A stretch of DNA of 64,000 bases from Cenococcum geophilum 1.58. Lineage: Eukaryota > Ascomycota > Dothideomycetes > Gloniales > Gloniaceae. Positions 9,939-22,313 of this stretch are shown here, one piece after another. The DNA is taken from positions 921,785 to 985,784 of the forward strand of contig KV748186.1 in assembly GCA_001692895.1 (NCBI GenBank), read 5' to 3'. Under the pieces are notes generated by a model. That model had not been told where the DNA came from and did no database searches. It saw only the letters and a list, made by a program, of their open reading frames with translations. Numbering within the stretch: the stretch's first letter is position 1; every line of letters starts with the position of its first letter. A program made the translations under genes and the position numbers.

Positions 9939-12663
9939 ATGGCAGGCAATCACCCTTCCACTGAACAGGCTCTTAAAGCTACCAAATTTACAATTCCTGC
10001 TATATCTGCGCCTAAATCTGCCAATGCAGAGCTCCAAGCGGGAGGAGGCACCCCAAGCAACATTAGCAACGATGCGACATCTGTGGAATATCTTAGTCTG
10101 GTCGTAGCACAGTACATGAAAGCAGTCTATGACGAGTTGGATAAGCGGTATAACTTAGGAACAAAAGATGGGCTTATCAAGTGGCTTGCCGATGAACAGG
10201 ATGTGCACTCAAAAGATGCGGAGATCTTGAAAACGGATAGCTCCCTCGCCCATCTGGTGAAATACCTCTCGTCGGACCAGTCAAATGCTATGGGTCATAT
10301 CACCGAATTGGACTGTACCTATCCAATATCCAATTATTTCATATCGTCAAGCCACAACACTTACTTGACTGGCAATCAGTTGTCAAGTGTTGCCAGTGTA
10401 GATGCGTATAAAAATGTCAGTATATTCAGCTATCTTGCTACCACCTATAGTGCCATTCACAAATATAAGCCTATTAAATGAGGTTTCATTATATACTTAT
10501 TGCTAATGTTTTTCAGGTGCTCCTACGAGGCTGTCGTTGCGTAGAAATTGACGTTTGGGACGGTGAATTACCCTCTAGCTCAGAAGACGAATCTATAGAA
10601 TGGGCCTCCGGCCGCAAGAGAGATAATCTGGAAAAGAGCATTAGAAAAAAACTTGAATCACGTTTTGGAAAGAGGTTGTCTGGGCATTCTAAAAGCAACA
10701 GTGTAGATGTAGGGCCAGTTTCTACATCTCAGCCTAATGCTCCTTCGGATATTATTACGCCATGGAGATCACGTTCAATAAGAGCTGAGCCGAGGGTCCT
10801 GCATGGTACTTATCTAACCTCCCTCTTTTTGATGGCTTGGCTAAGTGTATTGGACTTAATTAGGATACACTCTTACGAAAGAAACTCCTTTCCGATCGGT
10901 TTGCGAGACAATTCGTGATTATGCCTTTGTGACCTCGTCAGTATACAATGAACGTGATTTCCTCTAAATTATTGACGCTTACAGTCCGTAGGGAACTACC
11001 AGTGATTATTAGTCTCGAAGTACATACCTGCATAGACCAGCAAGAAATCATGGTAGAAATCATGGAGGAATGTTGGAAGGGAATGCTTGTTGATATCCCA
11101 CTCAGTTCATCTGGGTCTACGGACGATCTTACCCTCCCGCGTCTGGACGAACTCAGGAGAAAAATCCTTATCAAAGTCAAATATACGCCTCCCAGCCCAC
11201 CAGAAGAACCTAAGCCGACTTCCCTTGAATTATCAAATGAGGTAACAAAGTCTTCCAGCACTACATCACTATCCTCATCCTCTCCTTCTGAGGTACCCGA
11301 GTCAGAAGCGAAGCCAGCGGAGAAGAAGGGCAAGATTTGCGAAGCGTTAGGTCGACTTGGGATTTATACCAGAAGCTATCACTTCAAGAGTTTTGATCAG
11401 CCCGGTGAGTCCAGTTTACATCTAGTCTTTGTATCATTGACCTGGGCTAACAGCATCGTCTGTTAGAGGCAAAGATTCCCACACATATCTTTTCCTTGTC
11501 CGAGAAATCATTGATGGAAATACATCAACAGTCGCCATCAGCGCTATTTCAACACAACAAGGTCCGTTGATATTTTTACTAGCGGTCTGTTGAGCTCCAG
11601 TTAACGTTAAGTTTATCACAGAAATACTTTATGCGCGCGTATCCCAAGGGAATTCGTGTCACTTCATCAAACCTGGACCCATCCATATTCTGGCGTACTG
11701 GTGTTCAAATCGTTGCTCTTAATTGGCAAAAATGGGATTCTGGAATGATGCTGAACGAAGCCATGTTTGCTGGGCACAATGGATGGGTCTTGAAACCCGA
11801 AGGCTATCGCAGTGCAAGCGAAGCTGTGCAACAAAGGTCTGCCAGCGCGCACCACAATCTCGACCTCACAATTGAGATTTTCGCTGGTCAAAACATTCCG
11901 CTACCTAACAGAGAGCACAAAGAGAAAAGCTTTAAGCCGTATATCAAATGCGAGTTGCATGTCGAAAAGCACCAAGAGAGAAGTGACGAGCCAATCCCCG
12001 GAGGGGGGAAGAGCAAAGGCGGTGATTACAAACGACGAACGAAAACTGCAAAGACTTCGAATCCGGACTTTCAACGGGAAGTCGTCCAGTTCTCAAACAT
12101 CAAGGGCGTAACTGCAGAACTGAGCTTTGTGAGGTAAGTAACCGCAGCCAGCATTTTTCTCCCTTTTGAAAAACAATACCGCAAGTTCAGCACCTGCTTA
12201 ATCCAGCGTGTGCTGTATCCAAACATTATGATGACGCACATTCCGACCATGTTCCTTGTCGTTTCATTAAACTACACACTTGTGCCGTGCCGCAGCCACA
12301 TCGGAAGGGCCCGCCGCCCAGAGACTTAAATCTCCGCTAACAAGCTTTCCGTGAGCGATCCTCCCGGGGAACTTATGCTGTGCATTCCCGCCTTTCCTTC
12401 TAGTCTCCTAGTGTTTCCAGTATTCCCTAGCTACTTTGCAACGTGTTTTCATTACCTCGCGAACCATACTAACGGACCATTTCTCTCACCGCAGGTTCAA
12501 AATAATGGACGATGACCGCTTGCACGACGACCTGGCCGCATGGGCTTGCTTCCGTCTCGACCGTCTGCAGCCCGGCTACCGCATGATCCACCTTTTCGAC
12601 GCTAATGGCGTGCTCAGCAAGGGCGTATTGTTTGTGAAGATACAAAAGACCTTCGGTGGCTGA
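9939..12663 (+). CDS. PLC1: Phosphoinositide-specific phospholipase C (delta-like), 675 aa
   Basis: Seven exons: 9939-10415, 10517-10805, 10864-10936, 10992-11404, 11467-11561, 11622-12133, 12495-12663. All junctions keep frame. An N-terminal EF-hand-like helical region leads to the X domain (PISNYFISSSHNTYLTGNQL with catalytic His; CVEIDVWDG with Glu/Asp ligands; the intron-separated YTLTKETPFRSVCETIRDYA and PVIISLEVHTC). A Ser-rich linker precedes the Y domain (LGIYTRSYHFKSF; KKYFMRAYPKGIRVTSSNLD; GVQIVALNWQKWD), then a C2 domain (LDLTIEIFAGQNIPLP to the end). Catalytic residues look intact. Known role: hydrolyses PIP2 to IP3 and diacylglycerol at membranes, Ca2+-dependent. Odd: the last intron is 361 nt, several times the size of the others, although it has donor GTAAGT, a TACTAAC branch point and acceptor CGCAG. 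Confidence 0.93.
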
Positions 12664-15600
12664 CGGGTAGCCGAATGCGATAACCCAGATGCATGTTGAG
12701 GCTCGCTCTTCATAGTTCTTGCCAAGAGTGGGGTTGTGATCGGTTTTACAAAGGAGCAACATGCACTTCTAAAATTTGGGATGGGCATAACGAGCGTGCT
12801 GCAATCGAGAAGAAAGGAACTATTTTTTTCGGAACAGGTCTATCACGTAACACAGCGCACGCATTATTATCTCCGGAATGCAGAATGACGTGATCATAGG
12901 GCTGGCGCTCGGAGGCAACGATTGATCCATGATTACTTTTTATTTTCCTCTTTTGACACATGGCTGCTCGGGATGCGTAACCTATCTGCGCAGAATCACT
13001 ATTACGAATACCAATGAAATACAGCTTTTCCCTAGATACCCTTAAGCAGATATACTAATGAAAACTAAAGTTCTCCATAACTATAGCCCTACCGTCCCAA
13101 CAAAACGGGTCTAGGGAACGATAAATCTCCGAGTGGAGCGGCTGCTTGCCGCGAGCCTTGTGTAGCGCGTGTGAGAGACGCAGCTACGCGCGCGGCCGCG
13201 CATCGAGGCCCCCCAGCAAAGATTAACATGCAGCAGTCATCCTGTCGGGACCTGCAGTGCGACACGCGGTTGGATTCTCGGCTTTTCGCCCCCTTTTTCA
13301 CGTTTTAAGCGGATGGCGACATACGGCAGTACACGAGGTTGGAACCCGCGGACATGCAGCCACTCTTGTAGCCATTACCGCGGCGGTAATAAAATGAGTA
13401 GGTTGTCGCGTGACTCTTCGGCCTTTGCGGTCCTGGGACTGTCAGGCCAAAATGATTTCCTCGTTATGATTCCTCATTGCTAGAAGGAGGCGGGTGTGAA
13501 CTCCAAGGAGGGGCGAGAGCAGCCATGATCGGCTGTTATAACGGACCTATTCTCATTTCAAGCGGTTGGGGATAATCTTAGAAATTGGGGGACCGGGAGT
13601 CTGGTTACTGTGGAATTATCGTGATGTAGGTATTCATAAGGGGGTTTGGCTGATTCTCTGATAATTGACGGTTCAGTCTCTAGAATATGCGGTGGACCGA
13701 TGGGATCCCGATGTGTTAGTGTTTCGAGTAGCGCGCGCGAAATTTGCTAGCTCCTTTCACTGTCGTACACAGAGAAGGACGCTTATTTAGATAGTAGTGT
13801 TGCTATTAGAATCGGAACGAACGCCGAGGGAGCAGAAGCTGCAGAGGGGGAGCCTAAAGAGCTAGACCAGCCCTCAGTGAAGCATCGTGCGGTAGATAGT
13901 CCGGCCGTCCTGTTGTTGTGTAAAAGATATGTGCAATTAGTTACTAGCCATCCGAGGAACGAAGTGGCTCAAGTTAAGCGTGATTAGTCTAGGCCTTCTC
14001 CTAAAATATTCGGCCTTCATTTGATCCTGTAAATGTCGTAGGAGGTTTCTCCGAAACTTCGTGTATTTTCCCGCCACCGAATGCCTTAGCCTCTGCACCT
14101 GCATTATTATCTTGCACACAGCCTTAGCTGCTATGCGCATTCCACAGACATCCCATTATCTAGCCGTAAGCGGATAACATACACCGGCTGTCCAATTGGC
14201 CGAAGCCGAAGGCGTAGGGTATCATCAATGTGGCTCACTGGCTTGGAAGGGATGTTGTAATACAAGAACTTAGACCTACATAGAAGAGAAGGAACGAACC
14301 GTGAAATGCCAATTAAACAGACGTCAACAAAAGAAATTGAACTGCCCATACATAGCAGAGGGGTATGGCGTGATCCCTTGGCAATAATCTACCCCATATC
14401 TTCTCAGCCTCTAATGCCTCCAATTTTGGCTTTCGGACCACATAATTCATAGATCAGCTGAGTAGTATGTCTTGCTTCTGCAGGGAGAAAAACAGGTATT
14501 TGTTGGGGTTGGTGCTAAAGTCCGAGGGGCTCCGAAAGCCCGCTACAATTTTTGCTGCATGTCCCGCACCTGGAATTAAAAGTCGTACGTCCAAACAACG
14601 ACCGCCTAGCCTCAATACGCCCGAGATATACTATATCTCTAGTGGTGAAATCATCCTGCTAGAAAAGCAGTGCCATAGAACCCTAATGAGCTAGCCTTGT
14701 CGTTTTGCGTGCTTTCAACAGGTATTCTATTGGGCCAAATCTGTGTGAAATACTATAGCGAATCCGCAGATAATTTTATAACCGAGACTGAAGCTGCGTA
14801 AGTCAGGAGGCGCGAGTCATCCGACACACTTTTTAGTGTGATAATGCCAGCACCTCTCATGGACCGCGCGTTTGCCGTCAGAAATCGTCAACATAAGACG
14901 TAAACAGTATATTCGAAGCGGCTGTCTTCGAGATAAGGTTTCACTACCGATCGCCAATCGAGATGGATGCGAGCCGTGAATTGGTAGATCGATTGGCCGC
15001 GTGCCGGGTTGACGATCAGTTCAGGGCTAGGCCGACTATCAAAGCCTTCGATGTCAGGTGCAATGCTTGGGAGAAGCGGTGAGGTTAGTTGCGTCAATCA
15101 CCGAAGACAAGGGAGAGGGCTCATAGGTGATGAAAGCTGACTACAATTAGCTTTCATCCAATCTGATGATAAGTGCTTAGGAGGACGGCAGCGGGCCTAA
15201 TGGTAATACGAAATGGCAAACACCGGAACTCATGAGTATCACTCTCCGTACATATCGTACAACCCGTTACTCACGGATCTTCTGCCTCCTCTTCTGACGA
15301 GAACAAAGAGTGGAGAAAGCGGAATTTACCTGGCTCTAAGGGACGAAAATACTACAAGGTACACCTCAAGACGGCCGGGACGCGGATGGAGCGGGAAGAA
15401 GCAGCGCCTATGACATGGAATTGAATTTTTCTTCTGCCCGTTGCACATACATTCAAACGTGCACGATTAGTTGCAGCGTCCGAAAGCCCGTGGCTTGTTG
15501 AAGCACAGGGTTCCCCGGAAGAGTTAGCGTTGAGAGCTGCATTGCGGTTTTTCGTTTGTGCGCCGTCGTCTTGCCCAGAGTCGGACGACTCTCCGTGAGA

Positions 15601-16729
15601 ATGACCAAATTTTATATAGAACCGGGGAGACTTCGATCATGACCTTTATATGCTCCAACTCGTCTTTAAATACCTCGAACTCGGTTTCAGTCACTGCGCA
15701 GGGAGCAGAAAGAACAAGGGTCAAATATGCAAAATTGCGGCACAGCACACGCTTTAAGTTAGCCAAACGGCAAGTGACAGATCACATTCAACTCCCTGGG
15801 CCGGTGGCTTTAGCAAAACGCCAATTAGAATCTCTTCGGAGGGTAGCTGCTTTCACACCAATACTGATTTTTCAAACTGTTCGTTAAGTTCCCAGCGTCT
15901 TCAGGCCTCCTACGTTGCTAGTGCAATGTGACAGGTACTCTTCATCGAAAGAAACCACTAACCAGAAAGGGCCGAACGCTACAACCGCCCGATCGACACG
16001 ATAATTTTCTTGTGCTTGTACCATATTAGAGTCCCAAACTTAAAACGCCACCAAGATTGGCCAAGACTTTTCGCTCCAGGTCCCGATGCCGCGACCATCT
16101 AGCTTGAGCTTTCCGAATACTAGTTATAGATCTTTCCTATCCGAAACAGAGAGCCTCGAGCGATAGGATGCGATTGGATAGCCTGAACTGCATGAACTAC
16201 AGCCGGTACCCTGAAGCTATTCGAGGCTCTCTCTGGATCTACCGAGTTTGTTTTTTCAAATATGCTTTCACTCTCTCAGCCAGCAATCCTATAGGCATAC
16301 CTCAGCCGTAAGTCGAAAAGGTAATGGGGTCATTGGATGTACGCGTGTCATCACAAGGATAAGTGGTCAAGATGATGTGCAAAGGACTGAACTTGGAGCA
16401 AATCCTGAAAAGACCTCGAACCATGGCGTAATGTGTTACAGTATTCACCACGGCGCGCATCCTCAAAGCTGCAACTGTAACCTTGGATCGATGGGCTATC
16501 CTCGTCCAGACTCGAGCCGGACTTGGTAACCGGAGACGACATACGAAGTTCAGCATATTGGTTACAACCAAGCAGAGCCCAAGCGAAGAGACAGTCAAGT
16601 ATAAATTCCCACTGAATCCTCTATCCCATTCCCAAATTTCCAAATTCCCAAACTTGATCACTTTGAATCTTTCAAATCTTCACCTCTAGCCCAGCACAAG
16701 CCACTTTTTCATTGCCATTACTCCTCAAT
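12664..16729. other. Long intergenic stretch, no gene recognised
   Basis: Base composition is normal, not RIP-like. Short ORFs exist on both strands (for example 15524-15766 minus and 15558-15887 plus, which overlap), but none has a domain, plausible introns or codon pattern that I would defend. An imperfect inverted repeat (AGAGAGCCTCGAGCGATAG near 16148 and its complement near 16216) could form a stem. No tRNA or rRNA was found. Confidence 0.5.
16600..16607 (+). promoter_or_regulatory. TATA box of the small double-CxxC gene
   Basis: TATAAATT lies 130 bases before the start codon of the gene at 16730 and is followed by a CT/CA-rich leader (about 16620-16729), the usual fungal core promoter arrangement. 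Confidence 0.5.
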
Positions 16730-17017
16730 ATGCCGTACAGCATCTGCCGTCAAATTTCTCTGGAGAGCCTCAGTGCCGAACATCTTTTGGTAGAAGTCGT
16801 TCAGGACTTCTCCAGTGGGATCCCCATTGCGACCATGACAGTAAGTAGATGATGGTCAAGTAGATTTAGGACTCGCGTTTCACGCAGACAACGAAATTGA
16901 CTAAAGCTGTCTTAGGTCCCTGGAAGGCGCTGCCCGGCTTGTCTTGTTGAGAGGAATGAAGAAGTCTGGGTGATCCCCGGGAAAAACTGCCCACAGTGTG
17001 GTGCGCCAGTTAACTAG
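16730..17017 (+). CDS. Small double-CxxC (zinc-ribbon-like) protein, 70 aa
   Basis: Two exons: 16730-16840 (37 codons) and 16916-17017 (33 codons plus TAG), joined at phase 0 by a 75-nt intron with donor GTAAGT, a TGACTAAAG branch region and acceptor CTTAG. Exon 1 encodes MPYSICRQISLESLSAEHLL and a short amphipathic segment; exon 2 encodes RRCPACLVERNEEVWVIPGK and then NCPQCGAPVN at the very end. The two CPxC pairs 19 residues apart (counting first cysteine to first cysteine) are a treble-clef or zinc-ribbon pattern, so zinc binding is a reasonable inference. Good start context, TATA box and leader upstream support a real gene despite its size. No homologue is recognised. It could also be the N-terminal part of a longer spliced gene. 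Confidence 0.6.
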
Positions 17018-17973
17018 CCCAGTATTTTCAAGTAAGATTTCAACCTTTATTCCAATCTCCCAGACTCAGACGACTGAGGGCTGTAGATTCTTGACGTCCA
17101 TCAGGTCATTCTCAGCTTCAAGCTCTTTTAAGTTCCTCCAGAGAACGGAGTGGATCATCGGTTCTTCATGAAATGGTCAGTTAGTTGGATACTCGGGCTA
17201 CCATGATGTTGGCGGAATTTGAAGGATGTTGCGCCCCTAATTCTAGGTGCAAAGAGCACTGGAACCAAAAGTTTTCATTCTATTTCTTTATTTTTTGCTC
17301 TTCCCTGCTGCAGATGTCATTCTCTGGATGGTACCCAAGTATAGGAAGATCAAGTGACCCTAATGAAGAGGCCAGTTCCGACGACAAATATAATGCTGTG
17401 TCCAGTGACTATGTTGTGATCGAGATGAATGCAAGCCACTAGTCATGCCTGCATCGTTCCAGTGAGGTGGTGGTGGGACGTACGCGAACGGCAAGCACGG
17501 CTATAAGGTGGGTACATGTGCGGGTTGCTAGCGTCTAGGCAGATTTGTATGGACAAAGTGAAGCATCTCATACGTTCTATGCCAAGAGGCTAGTTATCTG
17601 CACATGTACCCCCCTTGTAGGTGCGGCTCCTAAGCGAGATGTGTGAAACCGGGGACATTATTGGTAGGAGTTAAGAAAAAGGAACGGTGAAAACGGTGAA
17701 AAGGCGGGGGATCATGCAATCAATCCAGACTATTGTATTGAGTAGCGAAAATAACAACCCATGGCCTTTAGGCTTTTCGAGGTGAACCATGGTTGGTGAG
17801 TTATGTGTTTTACTTGGGATAATTACAAGAATCTTGCAGACGTTCGAAAGTCGAATATGATCCCCGAAGAAAACGGTCGAGTGGATCCTGGCCGACGGTT
17901 GAGTGTTGACGAAGCACAAGGTCAGCCACCTCATGATTAGCCCCGAGCATCTGCAGGCTATACTGAATGGGTT
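17018..17973. other. Intergenic with one doubtful small ORF
   Basis: A plus-strand ORF at 17185-17442 ends in an acidic Ser/Asp-rich segment after a sequence that looks like an intron end (CTGCAG at 17308-17313). It could be a terminal exon, but no partner exon was found. The right part is the 3' flank of the minus-strand gene that follows. Confidence 0.35.
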
Positions 17974-18739
17974 CTAGGAACTGCAATACGTAAGCTCACT
18001 AAAAGCAGAGTGTTGGCAAGATTCATTACAGACCCTGGCAGGTTTGGGGGATGGGAAACGTCTTGGGACACCAGTGTTAGAATATTCTAAGGACATCTGA
18101 GGGCCTTGCGGAGAGAAAAGGGGCTGAGAAACACTATCACTACGTCCACGGGTAATACCTCGGCCGATCTCCGGCAGAAAACAATCCTCATCAGATATCG
18201 TTGGAGGGTAAGGGTCACGTGGCGAAGACGTAAGGCGAGACTCATCTTCCTGGGGGGCACTACCATCCATGGCGATTCTTCCATCTAAGGGGGACATTAC
18301 GGTAATAAATTCTAGTTCGTGTTGTGAGAACTGATTGAATTCTTGAAGATTGTCAGCACGTATGTATTTAGAGCCTAGGAAAAGGGAGAGAAAGCTTCCA
18401 CATCCCAGAGCCGGCCTTCGTCAAGAACACAGGGAAAAGATGACCGGAGACTTACTAAGGCCGTAGTCTAATACATCATAACTGAATGTGCCGCCATTTG
18501 TGTTTCCGAAAGGCTGTGTAAGGGAATGAAGTACCACAGGTGAGCTACCCGCTTTTTGAGCGGTCCGCAACGCACACTGACAAGTACAAGAACATCCCAT
18601 TGTAGAATCGAAGGCGCAAAAATAGCTCGGGAAAGTATAGAATGTTACAGGGTGAACGCTGTTGAAGAAAGAATGGATCAGGCCGAGTATCAAAGCAAGG
18701 GCATTGACGATCGGTACAAATAGTTGGTAAGGGTGGCTT
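17974..18739 (-). CDS. Orphan membrane-protein gene, C-terminal two exons
   Basis: Two well-supported exons: 18739-18456 and 18374-17974, joined through an 81-nt intron (donor GTAAGT, acceptor CCTAG) at phase 1. Exon A begins in mid-codon after a TTTAG acceptor and encodes a hydrophobic helix (LFVPIVNALALILGLIHSFF), then FNSVHPVTFYTFPSYF and a Cys-rich CSCTCQC. Exon B encodes an acidic/proline-rich tail of about 130 residues ending ELTYCSS. Upstream to about 19250 the minus strand has a further hydrophobic segment (AFYVVFLASCLLAIRSS near 19050), so at least one more membrane exon is likely, but I could not settle the start or the splice. At least 226 aa are encoded. No family recognised; membrane location is inferred from hydrophobicity. 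Confidence 0.5.
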
Positions 18740-21512
18740 CTAAAGTCATGGATTCCTCAGAAACATTAAACGAAAGCCAATGACTTGACGTGAGGCGGAG
18801 AAACGAAGGATTCAAAGCCACTGTGCATGCCCGTTAGACAAAAATGGCATGGTAAAAACCTTTCCTAAACACCATATGTGGTCTTCGAGAATCCTGACAA
18901 CGCACAGAACCCAATCATTCACAATACGAAGATGCCGACAGCCCCCATTTGCAGCTTCACTTCTGCAGGGCAGACTGCTATTTCCAAGGCCGAGGTTACT
19001 GCCATATTCGCAAGCACATGAAAGTCTGGGCTTGGTCGATTGAGCTCCGAATCGCAAGTAAACAAGACGCCAAGAAGACAACATAAAAGGCGGAGCAAGT
19101 AGGCGGACCGATCTGCCGGGATGCGTGGGGAACAAATCGCGCAAAACTATAACAGCTCGTCCGATGGGGAAATGACAGCAGAAACGAAACCGAAGGAAGT
19201 CGGCTACAAGGATCTGTGTCATCGGTCTGTCATCGCGCATAATGGGAATCATTTCTAGATGTCATAGTAGAATGCCATCTGCTATCCTGATACAGGAAGA
19301 TAAAAGGCCTAGCCCCGGTGGTCGAGACCTCTCACTCTACTCCGTGGGGTAGGATATGTCACACAACTGTCATTGTTTTCCCAGCCATATGCTCATTGCA
19401 CGGACGTGATCTTCGCTGCGCCTTCCGAATACAGAACCATGGAAAACGAGACTGATGCCTCAGGATCGGGGAGGTCCGAACCCGTTGTGCCACAAGGAAG
19501 GTACATAAAGCTGTTTATGAGCATAAAAGCTTGGCGAACGGGTGTTCGCGAGAGGCCCACACCATTCCGTTGTGACAAACTCCTAACAGGAGGAATAGAG
19601 TCCGAAAACATCTTGACCGACCCAACTGTTTGTCAATCTTTTGCCAAAGATGACAGACTTCATGTCGGAAGGGTTCCATAGGGGTATGGATCAGAGAAGG
19701 ACTGGCTGGTAGGTCGTCAAATGCAGGGCGAGAAGTGAGGCGATCAGAGCAGCCAAAGCGGCCAAAGGGCTACAATTGGACGCAACAGTGAGCTAATTAC
19801 AATTAACGCTAAATTCGTCAGCTGGAGGTCTCGCGCAGGAGATATATGAGCGAGATGAGACAAGAGCGCGGCCAAATGGGAAAGGCTAATGGAATACTAT
19901 CGAAATCAGGATCGCATCAAGCAATTCACCCACGCCTGGGCAGATCAAGGAAAATCGCCGAGTCAGCCTTACCACTGTTTAAGTCGCTCATCTGATAACT
20001 CTGTCTCGGACGCTCAAAAGAGTCGTTTGATGTATGGATGTGCCGGGACTTTGGCTGAGGACTGGCTTGAAGTTGAGAATCAGGTCCAGGAGAGGTTGAC
20101 GTTGAAGTCTTGGCAATCAGGATTGACCATCTGATAGTCAGGTCGCACAAACCCCCTCTCCCACACACCGGGCGCCAGGGACACCCGGCAAGAGAAGTAA
20201 TCTAACTTTATCTTCTCCCACTGTTAGTACTATGGTGTGCCATCATCTGAGCACCTTCGAATACCTTCTAAATCTCGCGAATCTTGTTGCACGAGTTAAC
20301 AATTGACTTCGCAGGAGCACTACATATTTGCTTTTTGCACACACGAAGGATCGGAAACAGATAAATCTTACCACCTGGGCATTCAATGGTCAGAGATTGG
20401 ATGTACCGTGGGGTTACCAGTGTCAAATAGAATACCATCTAGCTAAATTACTAGCCTATAATCAAGACCTCAAGGTGCAAGGTCTCAAGGATATTTTGCG
20501 GGAATTGAACTGTCGCATTACGGTCTGCAGATTACTTCTGACAAAGGGGACCTAAACAGATAAGATAGCTAGCTCCATTTAGGCACAAGTCATAATGGTA
20601 CTACTAAACGGAACTATATCAACTCCAGTCAATATTCACCTCTTTCTTCTACTGAAGAATTATGCCTTGGATGGCGACGATGCTTGTTGGAGCAGACTCC
20701 CATCAACTGCAATACCGCTGCATATCAGTACCTCTTTCCCTGCCTTTTTAAGAGCTCCCTTTTATTGACTCAAACTCTAACACAAGAAGATGCAGTTGAT
20801 GATCCAGAAAACCGATAAGATAGAGATGTCTAGCCGCCAAAAATATAGCGGTTTAAAAATACAGCCACCAAAGTAGGCATGACTCCATATGGTTTAAGCG
20901 CATTTAAATGGGCCTGATGAATGGCACTATTGTCTACTTCAGCTACTCACCATTGCCAAATGATGAATCTGCAGATCACCGAGTGAGGTCTCGAATGAGC
21001 CCGGCACTTTCTTGCATATGATCTACCGGGCGGCGGTCGGTAGGTCGAGCTGAAGAGTCACGCCGCAGCCACCCTCCATCTATTCAGCTTGATCGCCGGT
21101 CATTACTCATCCTAGGGTCCTGCCTTTCGCGCAATTACTAGGTAACAAATTGTCGCCATGTGATTGATTTTTGGTGTAAGGATTTCCAGCACATAGGTTA
21201 TAACTAAGGTAATTACTCCTTTATCTCCTTCCCCTTCTCCTCCTTCTCCTCCTTCTCCTCCTCCTCCTTCTCCTCCTTCTCCTCCAAGAGTAAAAAGTCA
21301 TGTAGGCCATATCTCGGCATGTTCATGGTAAAGTACGGTATTATCATGGTATAATTGGTCAAATTGGCCATTTTCGAAGAATCTGGTGACCTGGCATCTC
21401 TACGAGCGTACTCGAGATACAAAATATCCTAGAGGCCGTAGCTCTGGAAAGCATTCTACATTCCCAGTATTTTATGGTCAGCGAAATCGACCTTTTGCTA
21501 CATTGGATGATG
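18740..21512. other. Mostly non-coding stretch, possible upstream exon of the orphan gene
   Basis: The first 500 bases may hold the N-terminal exon(s) of the preceding minus-strand gene. ORFs at 19373-19681, 19889-20134 and 20328-20555 (all plus) have no recognisable domain and lack clear intron or promoter signals. Nothing else is supported apart from the CTC/CTT-rich repeat listed separately. Confidence 0.45.
21221..21287. repeat. CTCCTT-type pyrimidine microsatellite
   Basis: About 65 bases built from CTC and CTT triplets (repeats of TTCTCCTCC). On the minus strand it reads as a Glu/Lys run in a short ORF, which I consider spurious. Confidence 0.85.
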
Positions 21513-22011
21513 CTAAATCTCCGCCACCGCTCCTAGTATATTATTGGTATCCTCAGCAATGAGCTCTTCAGTATCATTGCAATGCCAAGTAACCACATCT
21601 CTCTTGACATTGTTCACTGCATGGTATAGGGAGTGCTCACCCAATTCTTTGTCATATCCTGTTCTTGCAATATGGGAACGAACCTTGCTATCGTCAACTA
21701 TGTCCAGGTAGCAGTGTGCAATGTACCGTTTGGTTTCTGGACGAAGATCAAGCGGCTTCCTGATTTGGCCAGCCAAGTACAAAACGAACTTATGCGCGAC
21801 AATTGCTTGTTCGCTGGGGCCGAATGGCAAGAAAGGGACTATAAGGTTAACGCCTGTGAAAGGAGCCTGGAACGAGTCAGCTTTCTGGTGTTGTGAAATC
21901 GGGAACGACGGCTAGGATGAGCACTCATGCCAAACTTTCTCCAAATGCGACTCTGAGACCAGCTTGCAATGGTACTAAGGAAACACGGTCCCGTTCTTCG
22001 CTGCCATCTCC

Positions 22012-22171
22012 TCATGGAATTCCATTATCTTCATATCACCAAAGTTTGTCGCTAGAATCCAGATCATTCTAGAACAATCAACTAACGTGTAATCATGGAA
22101 TTCCATTATCTTCATATCACCAAAGTTTGTCGCTAGAATCCAGATCATTCTAGAACAATCAACTAACGTGT
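22012..22171. repeat. 81-bp tandem duplication inside the AAA+ pseudogene
   Basis: Two copies with period 81, at 22012-22092 and 22093-22171, identical over 79 bases. The unit codes on the minus strand for the sensor-1 segment (DCSRMIWILATN and following). Because 81 is a multiple of three the duplication keeps frame. Confidence 0.95.
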
Positions 22172-22313
22172 TATTTCATCTATCATTGTATGCACCTAGA
22201 TATATTAGTGGCTATTTTGAATTACTGTTTCAGGGATCGGAGTGTGATACGAGAAACATCACGAGAAATATCGAATCAAGAAGCCAAAATAGAATGCTTA
22301 CTAGAATTGTAAA

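Noticed and set aside
12229-12494. Possible box C/D snoRNA in the long PLC intron (ATGATGA near 12229)
   Set aside because: A box C match exists but I find no CTGA box D downstream in the intron and no terminal stem, so it is not supported.
15524-15887. Overlapping ORFs of 80 aa (minus) and 109 aa (plus)
   Set aside because: They overlap on opposite strands, have no recognised domain, promoter or introns, and are of a length expected by chance.
16148-16240. Imperfect inverted repeat as a terminator or small RNA
   Set aside because: Stem of under 20 bases with mismatches and no adjacent gene to which it could belong.
17185-17442. 85-codon plus-strand ORF
   Set aside because: The first half looks like intron sequence ending in CTGCAG and the second half has no partner exon; kept only as a remark.
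19373-20555. Three plus-strand ORFs of 75-102 aa
   Set aside because: No domain, no convincing start context or splice signals, and competing minus-strand ORFs of similar size.
21213-21422. Minus-strand ORF with a Glu/Lys tail
   Set aside because: The tail is just the CTCCTT microsatellite read in one frame.
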